A stretch of DNA of 64,000 nt from NCBI RefSeq assembly GCF_024297185.1, contig NZ_JANCTD010000001.1, forward strand, positions 124,001-188,000, given 5' to 3'. Origin of the DNA: Lewinella sp. JB7. GTDB lineage: Bacteria; Bacteroidota; Bacteroidia; Chitinophagales; Saprospiraceae. A model generated the notes under the pieces. The model searched no databases and was not told the DNA's origin. It worked only from the letters and a program-made list of their open reading frames with translations. Of the stretch, positions 17,983 to 27,312 are shown piece by piece; the first letter of the stretch is position 1, and each line of letters begins with the position of its first letter. A program made the position numbers and the translations under genes.

Positions 17983-18007
17983 GCGGCATTTGGGTCTTTT
18001 GCACCGA

Positions 18008-18015
18008 CAAACTTA
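18008..18015 (-). promoter_or_regulatory. -7 box of the alpha/beta hydrolase gene
   Basis: TAAGTTTG on the minus strand is a perfect match to the Bacteroidota -7 consensus, 25 bases upstream of the ATG. Confidence 0.5.
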
Positions 18016-18076
18016 AAGTGCATTCCGGGAACTTACGTACGATCGGGGCCGTTATCTCGATTCTTAACCCCTCCCC

Positions 18077-19345
18077 ATGGCCGAATTGCTCCCCCGCCTG
18101 ACCCGACTGTACGTCCGGGCGTTCTCCGGCCTTCCCCGTAAAGTATGGCTTTTGTCGCTCGTGATGGTGGTAAATCGCAGCGGAGCGATGGTCATCGCTT
18201 TTCTCTCGGTCTACCTCGTTAATTCCATGGGCTACACGGCCACCGATGCCGGGTGGGTCATGGGAGCCTTCGGCGCCGGCGGTATCGTAGGCAACTACGT
18301 CGGCGGACTCCTCAACGATCGCTACGGTTCCTGGCACATCATGATCTTCAGCCTCGTCATCGCGGGGATACTGCACATCCTGATTGGACAGGTCACCTCC
18401 TTCTGGCCGTTGTGCGTACTGGTATTCCTCACCTCGGTCACCGCGGATGCCTTCCGGCCGGCTAATCGCGCCGCCATCGCCGTCTACGCCCGACCCGAAA
18501 ACCTCACTCAGTCTTACGGCCTGCAAAGGCTGGCCGCCAATCTGGGATTCTCGATCGGGCCGGCACTGGGCGGACTACTCATCCACGCTTACGGCTACGA
18601 GAGTCTTTTCTGGGCCGACGGCATCACCTTCCTGCTGGCGGCCGTGCTGTTCCTGCTTACGCTTCCCGCCGACGAAACCTCGCGTCCGCTGGTTGACACC
18701 GCTCCCGCGTCCCCCGCCCCCGGAAAACCCCTGACGGAAACGCGCCGGGCCCTGCGGCAACCCTGGTTGCTCTACCTGATCCTGGCGAACGCCTGCGTGA
18801 TCACCTGCTTCTTCCAGTTCTTCAGTACGGTACCGGTGCATCTCACCCAGAACGGGTATACGGAAAGTCAGTTCGGCCTGCTCCTCACGATCAGCGGTGT
18901 GGCCATCGTACTCATCGAAATGCCGCTGGTGTACCTGGCCGACCGCCGCCTGCGCCCCCTGTACGTTATGCTGGCCGGTACGGCCCTTATCCAGGTCGGT
19001 TACTTCCTGCTGCCGCTGGCCGTCGTGACGGGCTATTTCCTGCTGGTCGTATGGATCTTGCTCATCACGCTGGGGGAGATCCTGTTTATGCCCTTCACGA
19101 GTACCTACGTAGCCAAGCACGCGCCGCCCGCCCGCCGGGGCGAATATCTGGGGGTTCTGTCGGCGAGTTACTCCCTGGCCTTCATCCTCACGCCGGTACT
19201 GGGGTTCCAGCTGGCCGAATACTTTGGTTACGTGGTATCGATTTACACCGTCACGAGCATCGGGATCCTCGGCCTACTGCTACTGTTGCGCGTAGATCAC
19301 CTCCGGGAGGTACGTACCCGGGAGCTTAGTGCCGACCTCGTTTAG
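18077..19345 (+). CDS. MFS transporter
   Basis: This 422-residue protein has about twelve hydrophobic segments. The loop between helices 2 and 3 carries NYVGGLLNDRYGSW, the MFS signature (G-x-x-x-D-R-x-G). The middle loop (about 195-225) is hydrophilic and splits two six-helix halves. It is probably a drug or metabolite exporter of the DHA1/YceL-like kind; the substrate is unknown. The stop overlaps the stop of the convergent gene by four bases. Confidence 0.88.
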   Translation: MAELLPRLTRLYVRAFSGLPRKVWLLSLVMVVNRSGAMVIAFLSVYLVNSMGYTATDAGWVMGAFGAGGIVGNYVGGLLNDRYGSWHIMIFSLVIAGILHILIGQVTSFWPLCVLVFLTSVTADAFRPANRAAIAVYARPENLTQSYGLQRLAANLGFSIGPALGGLLIHAYGYESLFWADGITFLLAAVLFLLTLPADETSRPLVDTAPASPAPGKPLTETRRALRQPWLLYLILANACVITCFFQFFSTVPVHLTQNGYTESQFGLLLTISGVAIVLIEMPLVYLADRRLRPLYVMLAGTALIQVGYFLLPLAVVTGYFLLVVWILLITLGEILFMPFTSTYVAKHAPPARRGEYLGVLSASYSLAFILTPVLGFQLAEYFGYVVSIYTVTSIGILGLLLLLRVDHLREVRTRELSADLV

Positions 19346-19800
19346 GTCAGGGTATCGATGACGGTCTTCAGGGTCACGAAGAAGGGCTCGCGCGCTTCCC
19401 GGGAGATTTCATCCTCACCGTCCTCTGCCAGCAACAGGTCCTCCACGAAGGCTAGTAGTTCTTCCTCCTCACTCTGCTCGAAGAAGGGGGTGAGGCGATC
19501 GCGAAAGTTGCCCTTCGCGGCACCGATGATCTCGTAGTTGCGCTCCTCGGCCGCGGCGATCTGGTCACCGGTCACTTCGGTCAGGCCGGCGCGTTCGTCG
19601 TCTACGGACTGGAAAATGACGAGGGCGGCGAATACGAGCAACTCGCGTTCCCGCTCGGTGAAAGCCTCCACGTCCTCGTTGGTGAGGTAGTCCATAAGGT
19701 CGGGCTGGCTCTCGGCGAAATCACGGATTTCGGTTTCGTAGTCGTCGCCGGCTCGCTCCAGGCGGGCGAGCGTTCGTTCGATGGTTTGTTCGGAAATCAT
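19342..19800 (-). CDS. Acidic protein of unknown function
   Basis: This 152-residue, strongly acidic, mostly helical protein has no signal peptide or membrane segment. No family is recognised. The composition (many Glu/Asp, with the stretch EQSEEEELLAF) and helical pattern suggest a soluble cytoplasmic protein. It lies upstream of nothing on its own strand within 2 kb and follows the next unknown gene (19849-20211) by 48 bases, so these two and pdxH may be co-transcribed. Confidence 0.6.
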   Translation of the reverse strand: MISEQTIERTLARLERAGDDYETEIRDFAESQPDLMDYLTNEDVEAFTERERELLVFAALVIFQSVDDERAGLTEVTGDQIAAAEERNYEIIGAAKGNFRDRLTPFFEQSEEEELLAFVEDLLLAEDGEDEISREAREPFFVTLKTVIDTLT

Positions 19801-19848
19801 ATGTGGGGGGTTGGGGGCGGGGACGCGGGTGCGGTGAATATCCGCAAA

Positions 19849-20211
19849 TCAGGCCTTCGCGGCCACGAATCCGAAGCGCCCTCCGGCCTCATCGATGATC
19901 AGGAAGCAGAAGCTGTCGGCGTTCTCCCGGTAAACCTTGCGGAAGGGGTCGATCTTCTCCTGGGTTACGACCCGCTTAGCCACCAGTTCTTCGAGGGTGG
20001 TTACGTTGACCGTCCAGACCAGGTCGCGGGGAGTGGGCACCTCCATGAGGTGAATGCCGGGTACGCTCTCCGTATCGTCGCCGGCGTAGGCGACGAAGAC
20101 GGGGTAGTTGCTCACCTTTTCGTCGATTACCGTTTCCGCCGCCTGGCGCAGGGGCTGGTGGTAGGACTTAATGTCGGTCTGGAGCTGGATCCAGTTGGCG
20201 TTGTCTTGCAT
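19849..20211 (-). CDS. Conserved hypothetical protein
   Basis: This 120-residue soluble protein has alternating strand/helix character (PVFVAYAGDD; DLVWTVNVTTLEELV; FCFLIIDEAGGRFGFV). There is no signal or membrane segment and no recognised domain. It begins 13 bases downstream of the pdxH stop on the same strand and is followed after 48 bases by another unknown gene, so it is probably in the pdxH transcript. Confidence 0.6.
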   Translation of the reverse strand: MQDNANWIQLQTDIKSYHQPLRQAAETVIDEKVSNYPVFVAYAGDDTESVPGIHLMEVPTPRDLVWTVNVTTLEELVAKRVVTQEKIDPFRKVYRENADSFCFLIIDEAGGRFGFVAAKA

Positions 20212-20224
20212 GCGCGGGGATTCG

Positions 20225-20872
20225 TTAGGGGGCGAGGCGTTCGCGTTGCCAGTCGTTGTCGCCGTGGCGGGTATAGACGAGGCGATCGTGCAGGCGGCTG
20301 CTGCGCCCCTGCCAAAATTCGATCAGTTCGGGGATGACCACGAAGCCTCCCCAATTTTCCGGACGGGGGAGTACCTCCTCGTCGCGGAACCGCTGTTCCA
20401 TCTCTTCCCTGCGCCGGTCCAGAAAGTCGCGGCCGGGGATCGCGTCGCTCTGCGGGCTGGTCCAGGCACCGATCTGACTCTTCTTGGGGCGGCTCTGAAA
20501 ATAGGCCGTGGAGGTTTCCGGATCGACCCGCTCCACCCGGCCCTCCACGCGGACGGACCGCTGGAGTTCCAGCCAGTTGAAGACCAGGGCCACGTGGGGG
20601 TGAGCCATGATTTCGTGGCCCTTGCGGCTATCGTAATTGGTGTAGAAGATGAATCCCCGGTCGCTCACTTCTTTCAGCAGGACCGTGCGGGCGGCGGGGT
20701 GGCCCGCGGCATTCACGGTAGCTACCACCATGGCATTCGGCTCGGGATCCTTGCTATCCTTAGCCTCCCGGAACCAGCGGTCGAAGAGGGGGAACGGGGT
20801 AGGGGGCGCGTCCGCCTCGAGGAGAACGTCGGCCTGGTAGTCGACCCGGAGGTCGGAAGCATCGATGGGCAT
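20225..20872 (-). CDS. pdxH: Pyridoxamine 5'-phosphate oxidase
   Basis: This 215-residue FMN enzyme is of normal length. It oxidises pyridoxamine or pyridoxine phosphate to pyridoxal phosphate, the last step of B6 synthesis and salvage. Diagnostic segments are ARTVLLKEVSDRGFIFYTNYDSRKG (FMN site, split here only for recognition), YFQSRPKKSQIGAWTSPQS, and the C-terminal PENWGGFVVIPELIEFWQG with RLHDR. Its product is the cofactor for many transaminases. pdxA of the same pathway is at 13.5-14.6 kb. Confidence 0.95.
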   Translation of the reverse strand: MPIDASDLRVDYQADVLLEADAPPTPFPLFDRWFREAKDSKDPEPNAMVVATVNAAGHPAARTVLLKEVSDRGFIFYTNYDSRKGHEIMAHPHVALVFNWLELQRSVRVEGRVERVDPETSTAYFQSRPKKSQIGAWTSPQSDAIPGRDFLDRRREEMEQRFRDEEVLPRPENWGGFVVIPELIEFWQGRSSRLHDRLVYTRHGDNDWQRERLAP

Positions 20873-20938
20873 GGTTCAGCGTTTTATCCGCGGTGCGGAC
20901 TAAAGGTAACCGGGCGACCACGGGATAGGTGCGATCCC

Positions 20939-22216
20939 CTAGGCCGCGGCGCGGAGCACTTCCAGCATTCCACCCTCCAGTTTACTCTTGGCGTAGACGG
21001 CATCGATGGTGTAGTGCTTGATCTCCTTGTGGCCGGGCAGGTCGAACATGGCGTCCGTCATGATGGCCTCACAGATGGAGCGCAGGCCCCGGGCACCGAG
21101 TTCGTACTCGAGGGCGGTTTCGGCGATGTACTGAATGGCGTCGTCGGTGAAGACCAGGTTGATGCCTTCCAGGCGGAACAGGTGCTGGTACTGCCGCAGC
21201 AGGCTGTTGCGGGGCTCAACCAGGATGCGCTTCATGGCGTCAAGGTCGAGGGGGCGCAGGTAGGAGATCACGGGCAGGCGACCGATGAGTTCGGGGATCA
21301 TGCCGAAGCGCTTCACGTCGCGGTGGGTGACGTACTGCAGCATATCTTCTTCCTTGATCTGCTTCTTATTGGCGTTGCCGTAGCCGATCACTTTGGTGTT
21401 GGTGCGACGGGCGATGATCTTTTCGATGCCGTCGAAGGCTCCTCCGCAGATGAAGAGGATATTCTGAGTGTTCACCTTGACGAGCTTCTGCTCGGGGTGC
21501 TTACGGCCGCCCTGGGGGGGCACGTTGACGTCGGTTCCCTCCAGCATCTTGAGCATGGCCTGCTGCACGCCCTCGCCGCTGACGTCGCGGGTGATGCTGG
21601 GGTTATCGCTCTTGCGGGCCACCTTGTCCATCTCGTCGATGTACACGATCCCGTGTTCGGCGGCGGCTACGTTGTAGTCACACACCTGTAGCAGTCGGCT
21701 GAGGATACTTTCCACGTCTTCCCCCACGTAGCCGGCCTCCGTAAAGACGGTAGCGTCGACGATGGCGAAGGGAACCTGGAGGAACTTGGCGATGGTCTTC
21801 GCCAGGAGGGTTTTGCCCGTGCCGGTGCGGCCGACGAGCAGGATATTGCTTTTTTCGATCTGCACCTCATCGTCGCTCGTGGCGGGGTGGGAGAGGCGCT
21901 TGTAGTGATTGTACACGGCGACGGCGAGAATCTTCTTCGCCTCGTCTTGTCCGATCACGTACTTGTCCAGGTGCTCCTTGATCTGGCTCGGGATGATGCT
22001 CTTGGGCAGCTTAAATTCAAAACCGGGCTTTTTGGCCTCGGGCTGGGGTTGTTCTTCGGGGTTGAGGCCTCCGTAGAGCTCCTCGGCGACGATCTCCTGA
22101 GCTTGTTCCACGCAAACTTCACAGATATGGGCGTCAAGACCGGCCACGAGCACCAGGGCATCGCTTTTGTCACGACCGCAGAAGGAACAGCGGAAATCTT
22201 GTCGTTTACCTCGCAT
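20939..22216 (-). CDS. clpX: ATP-dependent Clp protease ATPase subunit ClpX
   Basis: This 425-residue AAA+ unfoldase delivers substrates to ClpP. The N-terminal zinc domain has CSFC and CEVC pairs. Walker A is GRTGTGKT and Walker B is [10 protein letters not shown] second in-frame ATG directly precedes the chosen one, and the frame extends 13 further codons without similarity. The gene lies 60 bases downstream of clpP; a perfect GC-rich hairpin and a weak TATCTTAT box occupy the gap, so clpX may be expressed partly on its own. Confidence 0.96.
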   Translation of the reverse strand: MRGKRQDFRCSFCGRDKSDALVLVAGLDAHICEVCVEQAQEIVAEELYGGLNPEEQPQPEAKKPGFEFKLPKSIIPSQIKEHLDKYVIGQDEAKKILAVAVYNHYKRLSHPATSDDEVQIEKSNILLVGRTGTGKTLLAKTIAKFLQVPFAIVDATVFTEAGYVGEDVESILSRLLQVCDYNVAAAEHGIVYIDEMDKVARKSDNPSITRDVSGEGVQQAMLKMLEGTDVNVPPQGGRKHPEQKLVKVNTQNILFICGGAFDGIEKIIARRTNTKVIGYGNANKKQIKEEDMLQYVTHRDVKRFGMIPELIGRLPVISYLRPLDLDAMKRILVEPRNSLLRQYQHLFRLEGINLVFTDDAIQYIAETALEYELGARGLRSICEAIMTDAMFDLPGHKEIKHYTIDAVYAKSKLEGGMLEVLRAAA

Positions 22217-22234
22217 CATATATAAGATAGGTAA

Positions 22235-22266
22235 GCGGAGGCGTAACCGCAAGGCCACGCCTCCGC
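22235..22266 (-). other. Intercistronic hairpin between clpP and clpX
   Basis: GCGGAGGCGT and ACGCCTCCGC form a perfect 10-bp stem around a 12-base loop. No T-run follows on the minus strand, so it is not a classical terminator. It could stabilise the upstream clpP message or attenuate clpX. Confidence 0.45.
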
Positions 22267-22276
22267 TGGTGAGTAT

Positions 22277-22990
<714 letters not shown>

Positions 22991-23056
22991 ATTAACTTAT
23001 TTTAGGGATAGTTTCTCCCCGTTAACGTTGCGGCGGCTCCGGCGGTTGACGGCCCC

Positions 23057-24421
23057 CTACTCCTCCTCCTGCTCCGGGGTGTTGGCCTCGTTGAAGGTCC
23101 GGATGGTCTCGTTGAACTCCTCGACGGACAGCGGCTTCTCCTCCAGGGTAAGGTCGGCGCGGATCGCGTTCATGACCTTTTTCTCCATGGCGTTGCTGCT
23201 CAGCTCCTCGCGCTGCTTCTCGTCCTTGAGCATGTTCTGGATGTAGTTGTCCAGGAACTCGTCGGTGAGGAAGTCGGGGCGCTGGCCGCCGAGCATGCGC
23301 ATCAGATTCTGGAGGGCTTCGGCGCGTACGTCCTCGTACTGGAGTTCGATCTCCTTCTGTTCGGCGATCTTATTGCGGATGAGCATCCAGCGTACGCCCC
23401 GCTCGAAGTTCTCGAAGTTACTTTCCTTGTCGTCCTTGCTCAGCTTCCGCATGAGTTCGGTGGGGACTTCAAAATCGTTGCCCTCGACCAGTGCCCGCTG
23501 GATCTCGAAGTTGGCCATGGAGATGCCCTGGGCGTTGAAGCCTTCGGCCGCGTTGGCCGCCAGCCGCTCGCGCAGTTGCTCCTCGGTGGTCACTTCGCCG
23601 GAGGGGTCGAACTGGATGAAGAACTCCTCGTTGAGCTCGGCCGGAGTGAGGCGGCTGATCTTGTCGACGGTGATGGTGAACGACTTGCCCGACAGGTCGG
23701 TGTCCTTCGCTTCGTCGTCGAGTTCCAGGAGATATTTCTTTACGTTGGCTTCCGTACCGTTCTGCTCTACGGTCGTGAGGTCGTCGACGGTGATGGAGGC
23801 GCCGACGTTCTGTCCCACGAGCTGCGACTTGACGTCCTCGGTCAGATTGTCAACGTACAGTTTGGTGGAGTTGCTCAGCTCACCGTCCACTTCCTGTACG
23901 GTGACGTCGAGAATATCTTCCTCGGCGATGGGGCCTTCCTCGACCTCCTTGCTTTCGCCGCGCTGCTTGCGCAGGTTCTCTACCTGCTCGTCGATGAAGT
24001 CATCGTTCGTATCCAGGACGTACTTATCGAACGACCGCTCGGGGAGCTGCAGCTCGAACTCGGGTTCGAGGCCCAGGTCGTAGGAGAGCTTGAGGTCCTT
24101 AATATTAGTGGCGCTGATCTGCTCTACCTGCTCCTCCTCGTCGGGAATGGGGCTGAAGATGAGGCGGATGTCATTCTCTTCGATGTAGCCGAACAGTTCC
24201 TGCTGAATGGTACGATCGAGGAGGGGGCCGAAAACCTGGTTACCCATCAGCTTGCGCAGCGCGGAGATGGGGGTCTTGCCCCGGCGGAATCCCTTGATGT
24301 TTACCCGCTTGCTCTCCTTCTTCAGCTCTTCGTTGAGCTTCTTACCGAGCTCCTCCTTCGAGAAATTGAGTTGAATCCGACCGGTGACCGGGCCGGTCTT
24401 TTCGTACGTTACTTCAGCCAT
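23057..24421 (-). CDS. tig: Trigger factor
   Basis: This 454-residue ribosome-associated chaperone receives nascent chains at the exit tunnel. The ribosome-binding signature GFRRGKTP is near residue 45 in the N-terminal domain. The central domain that is FKBP-like in E. coli is only weakly recognisable, as in other Bacteroidota. The C-terminal arms are long, charged and helical. It is first in the tig-clpP-clpX cluster, preceded by tRNA-Leu and its terminator. Confidence 0.92.
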   Translation of the reverse strand: MAEVTYEKTGPVTGRIQLNFSKEELGKKLNEELKKESKRVNIKGFRRGKTPISALRKLMGNQVFGPLLDRTIQQELFGYIEENDIRLIFSPIPDEEEQVEQISATNIKDLKLSYDLGLEPEFELQLPERSFDKYVLDTNDDFIDEQVENLRKQRGESKEVEEGPIAEEDILDVTVQEVDGELSNSTKLYVDNLTEDVKSQLVGQNVGASITVDDLTTVEQNGTEANVKKYLLELDDEAKDTDLSGKSFTITVDKISRLTPAELNEEFFIQFDPSGEVTTEEQLRERLAANAAEGFNAQGISMANFEIQRALVEGNDFEVPTELMRKLSKDDKESNFENFERGVRWMLIRNKIAEQKEIELQYEDVRAEALQNLMRMLGGQRPDFLTDEFLDNYIQNMLKDEKQREELSSNAMEKKVMNAIRADLTLEEKPLSVEEFNETIRTFNEANTPEQEEE

Positions 24422-24435
24422 AATGCTACTAGGTT

Positions 24436-24464
24436 AAAAAAGGCCCACCCGCAAAAGGTAGGCC
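24436..24464 (-). terminator. Rho-independent terminator after tRNA-Leu
   Basis: On the minus strand GGCCTACC and GGTGGGCC form an 8-bp stem (one G-U pair) with a TTTTGCG loop, followed by TTTTTT. It lies six bases after the tRNA and 15 bases before the tig ATG, so tig needs a separate promoter or read-through. Confidence 0.75.
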
Positions 24465-24469
24465 ATGTG

Positions 24470-24551
24470 TGCGGGTGAAAGGACTCGAACCTTCACGCCT
24501 TGCGGCACTAGATCCTAAATCTAGCGTGTATACCAATTTCACCACACCCGC
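24470..24551 (-). tRNA. tRNA-Leu (anticodon UAG)
   Basis: An 82-base cloverleaf can be folded on the minus strand. The acceptor stem is GCGGGTG/CACCCGC with discriminator A, and the D-arm contains TTGGTA. The anticodon stem is CTAGA/TCTAG around the loop TTTAGGA (anticodon TAG, decoding CUA and related Leu codons). A variable arm TGCCGCAAGGCGT is typical of class II tRNAs, and the T-loop is GGTTCGAGTCC. The 3' CCA is not encoded. The length and long variable arm fit leucine. Confidence 0.95.
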
Positions 24552-24633
24552 GGGGAAAACGCCCGCAAAGGTACAATCTCCGGCCGGAACGTGCAAGATG
24601 GTCCGTCAATCCGCCCGCGATATTCTCCCTGAT

Positions 24634-24996
24634 TTAGCTCATGCTGTAAATAAAGCGTTCGGAAATAATCTTGCCGTTGCGGACCTCGTACACGCAGATC
24701 TCGTGCTCCTGCACCCGGTCACCGTCCTGCTTGGTCACGTCAATGCTCATCCCGACGGTAAAGAATTGGTGATAAACGAGGGGCTCGGTCACTTCAATGC
24801 CGTGTACCGTCATGCCGTCGTCGTACGCTTCGCTCTTCGCGATGAGGGTGTCGAGTCCGCTGACGTCGCCGCGGGGAATGCCCGGCATTTCGTGAGAGGA
24901 AGCATTCTCGGCGAAAAGCTCCCGGTATGCCTGGGTACTTTCCATTTTGCGGGACAACTCGACCAGGCGGTCGGCAATTTGTTGAACGGTCATCAT
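24634..24996 (-). CDS. SnoaL-like (NTF2-fold) domain protein
   Basis: This 120-residue single-domain protein has an N-terminal helix, MTVQQIADRLVELSRKM, then strands with TVHGIEVTEPLVYHQFFTVGMSIDV and the C-terminal strand EICVYEVRNGKIISERFIY. This is the typical strand pair of SnoaL-like/NTF2-fold proteins, in which a pocket binds small molecules. Known relatives include ketosteroid isomerase-like enzymes, but many have no known activity. Two adjacent ATG codons can serve as start. Confidence 0.75.
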   Translation of the reverse strand: MMTVQQIADRLVELSRKMESTQAYRELFAENASSHEMPGIPRGDVSGLDTLIAKSEAYDDGMTVHGIEVTEPLVYHQFFTVGMSIDVTKQDGDRVQEHEICVYEVRNGKIISERFIYSMS

Positions 24997-25117
24997 AGTC
25001 TGGTCTGTGTTTAAACAAACTTAGGGAAAGCACCCGAATAAAACAAATCGTTTTTAATTCGTCCCGCTTGCCGGCTCTCCGCTCCCTTCGTTGCTCCCGC
25101 GATCCCGCCCCCGCCGT

Positions 25118-25125
25118 TACCTTTG
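25118..25125 (+). promoter_or_regulatory. -7 box of methyltransferase gene (leaderless geometry)
   Basis: TACCTTTG is a perfect consensus match and ends four bases before the ATG at 25130. Confidence 0.55.
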
Positions 25126-25129
25126 CCGC

Positions 25130-26287
25130 ATGCTTACCGAACCCTTCGAGCGATTCTGGAACACCGTACGCCGCGCCACCCACAACGCCCGGCTCGTCAA
25201 GTTGACCCTGAGCAAGCCGCGGCGGAAGGGACCGGCCACTCCCCGCAATCTGTACGCCCGCCCGGTGGAGGTGAAGGGAGAGCAGCTCCTGCAGGTCACC
25301 CACCGCTACCACGACCGGGAGGAGGCCAAAAACTACCCCTACGAGGACGGACTGACCTACCTGCGTGGCCAGTTGGAGGAAACCTACTACAACGGCGACC
25401 TCTTCAGCCTCGACGAGCAACTGTCCGTCATGCAGAGCCGAAAGGGCAACGCCCGCCTCACCGAACAACCGCCCCAGCACCGCGAAGCCGCCGCCGAACA
25501 CAACCGCGAAAAACACCGCGACGTCCCCGCCGGCCGGCCCTATCTCCACGCTCTCGGCATCACGAACGACAAGGGGGAGGTGACCGGAGCGGGCCGGCGA
25601 AAGTTCCGGCAGATCAATAAGTTCGTGGAGATTGTCGACGGGCTCGTCCGGGCCCACCCCCTGCCCCCCGGCGCCCACATCGTCGATATGGGCTCCGGCA
25701 GCGGCTACCTGACCTTCGCCCTCTACGATCACCTTGCGAATACGCTGGGCCTCGACGTGCACGTGACCGGCGTGGAACTGCGAACCGCCCTCGTGGAAAA
25801 GTGCCGACGCATCGCGGCGGAGAATGCCTTCGGTAACCTATCCTTCGAGGAGGGCTACATCGACAGTTACCGCCCGGAACGGATCGACATGCTCATTGCT
25901 CTGCATGCCTGCGATACGGCTACCGATGACGCGCTCTACCGGGGGGTGCGGGCCGGTGCCGAAATTATGATCGTAGCCCCCTGCTGCCAGAAACAGGTTC
26001 GGCGGGACATGGTCGTCCCCGCGGAACTCAAACCCCTCCTCGGTCACGGCATTCTGCTGGAACGACAGGCCGCCATGGTCACCGACGGACTCCGGGCGCT
26101 CTACCTCGAAGCGGAGGGCTATGACACCAAGTTGTTTGAATTCATCGCCCTGGAGCACACGGCGAAAAACGTTATGATCACCGCCGTGCGGACCGGGATT
26201 AAGCGGGCGGGAGCGCGGGAGCAGGCCGAAACCCTGAAGCAACGGTTCGGGGTGGGGCGCCACCACCTGGAAGAGTTGCTCAAATAA
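25130..26287 (+). CDS. SAM-dependent methyltransferase (Methyltransf_32-like)
   Basis: This 385-residue protein has an N-terminal domain of about 180 residues without recognised similarity, followed by a Rossmann methyltransferase domain. Motif I is HIVDMGSGSGYLTFAL (about 190-205) and the acidic strand-2 end is VTGVELR. ALHACDTATDDAL and VAPCCQKQVR are characteristic of a family that includes METTL25/GSTCD-like proteins. The substrate is unknown; RNA or protein is possible. The ATG at 25130 is supported by the adjacent promoter box; an in-frame TTG/GTG extension upstream is unlikely. Confidence 0.8.
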   Translation: MLTEPFERFWNTVRRATHNARLVKLTLSKPRRKGPATPRNLYARPVEVKGEQLLQVTHRYHDREEAKNYPYEDGLTYLRGQLEETYYNGDLFSLDEQLSVMQSRKGNARLTEQPPQHREAAAEHNREKHRDVPAGRPYLHALGITNDKGEVTGAGRRKFRQINKFVEIVDGLVRAHPLPPGAHIVDMGSGSGYLTFALYDHLANTLGLDVHVTGVELRTALVEKCRRIAAENAFGNLSFEEGYIDSYRPERIDMLIALHACDTATDDALYRGVRAGAEIMIVAPCCQKQVRRDMVVPAELKPLLGHGILLERQAAMVTDGLRALYLEAEGYDTKLFEFIALEHTAKNVMITAVRTGIKRAGAREQAETLKQRFGVGRHHLEELLK

Positions 26288-26319
26288 CGCAGACCGGGGG
26301 GAAACACCCTCCCTCATTG

Positions 26320-26327
26320 TACCTTAG
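26320..26327 (+). promoter_or_regulatory. -7 box of the Bat locus (leaderless geometry)
   Basis: TACCTTAG resembles TAnnTTTG (one mismatch) and ends four bases before the ATG of the first Bat-locus gene. Confidence 0.4.
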
Positions 26328-26331
26328 CCCC

Positions 26332-27312
26332 ATGTCCGCACGTCGTTCGTACTTCCTGCTTTTGCTCCTGTGCTTCGGTGCCGGCCTGATCGCTCAGCAG
26401 GCTACGAACCGCACCGTGAACGTCCGCGCCGAACTGGCCCGCAAGGAAATAACCATCGGCGACCAGATCTACCTGGACGTAAACATCTCGGCCCCGCCGG
26501 GGACCAGGGTGTACCCCATAGCCCCGGCCGCCCTCAACGAATTGCCCGGCCTGGAAGTCATCCGCGACGAGGAACTGCGCACCATTGCCGAACAGCCCGA
26601 GCGGTTGCTGGAGCAGCGCATCCTGATCACCAGCTTCGATACGGGCTACGTAACCATTCCGCCGCTGGCCATCTTCTTCGAGGACGCCGGCGGGCGGGCG
26701 GATACCGCCTTCACCACCGACCTGCTGCTCACCGTGAAGGGAGCCGTCGTATCGGCCGAAGACGACATCCTGCCCATCAAGCCGATCATCGAGGAGCCGC
26801 GCAATCTGCTGGATTACTGGTGGGTGTTCGCGCTCCTGGCCCTGACCCTGATCGTGGTGGGTGTGCGGGAGTACCGCCGCCGCCGGGCCGCGGTCGCGCC
26901 CCCACCGCCGCCGCCCCCGCCGGCCCACGTGCGGGCACTGGCCGAACTCGACGCCCTGGAGGCCCGCCAACTCTGGCAGAACGGCCAGACGGATGCCTAC
27001 TACGTCGAACTCACCCACATCCTACGGGCCTACCTGGAGGCCCGTTTCGGCATTCCCGCCCTGGAACTGACCACCCGGCAGATCACCACCCGGTTGCAGT
27101 CGCAGGAAGGACTTGCCGTCGCGGAGCGGGAAGAACTCGCGCAGTTGCTGCGGTTGTCGGACGAGGTCAAGTTCGCCAAGGCCGTTCCGGCGGAGGATCT
27201 GCACCCCCGGGGGATGCAACGGGTCAGGGACTTCGTGCGCGCTACGGGCGTCGACCCTGCGGCGGAAACTACGGAAGCTACCCTGGCGGGTACCGATAAA
27301 GAACACGGATGA
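26332..27312 (+). CDS. Bat-locus membrane protein (BatD-like)
   Basis: This 326-residue protein has a signal peptide (MSARRSYFLLLLLCFG...), an extracytoplasmic beta-rich domain (about 20-160), one transmembrane helix (WWVFALLALTLIVVGV, about 165-182), an eight-proline stretch, and a cytoplasmic helical domain with YYVELTHILRAYLEARFGI. This is the layout of proteins that precede BatA in Bacteroidota aerotolerance (Bat) operons. The start ATG at 26332 is favoured by signal-peptide length. The stop overlaps the batA start (ATGA), so translation is coupled. Its exact role is unknown; a scaffold for the VWA proteins is plausible. Confidence 0.7.
   Translation: MSARRSYFLLLLLCFGAGLIAQQATNRTVNVRAELARKEITIGDQIYLDVNISAPPGTRVYPIAPAALNELPGLEVIRDEELRTIAEQPERLLEQRILITSFDTGYVTIPPLAIFFEDAGGRADTAFTTDLLLTVKGAVVSAEDDILPIKPIIEEPRNLLDYWWVFALLALTLIVVGVREYRRRRAAVAPPPPPPPPAHVRALAELDALEARQLWQNGQTDAYYVELTHILRAYLEARFGIPALELTTRQITTRLQSQEGLAVAEREELAQLLRLSDEVKFAKAVPAEDLHPRGMQRVRDFVRATGVDPAAETTEATLAGTDKEHG

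Noticed and set aside
20171-21691. 506-codon open frame on the plus strand opposite pdxH and clpX
   Set aside because: Both genes on the other strand are well-recognised and complete. Long antisense frames are expected in GC-rich coding sequence; the translation has no family features.
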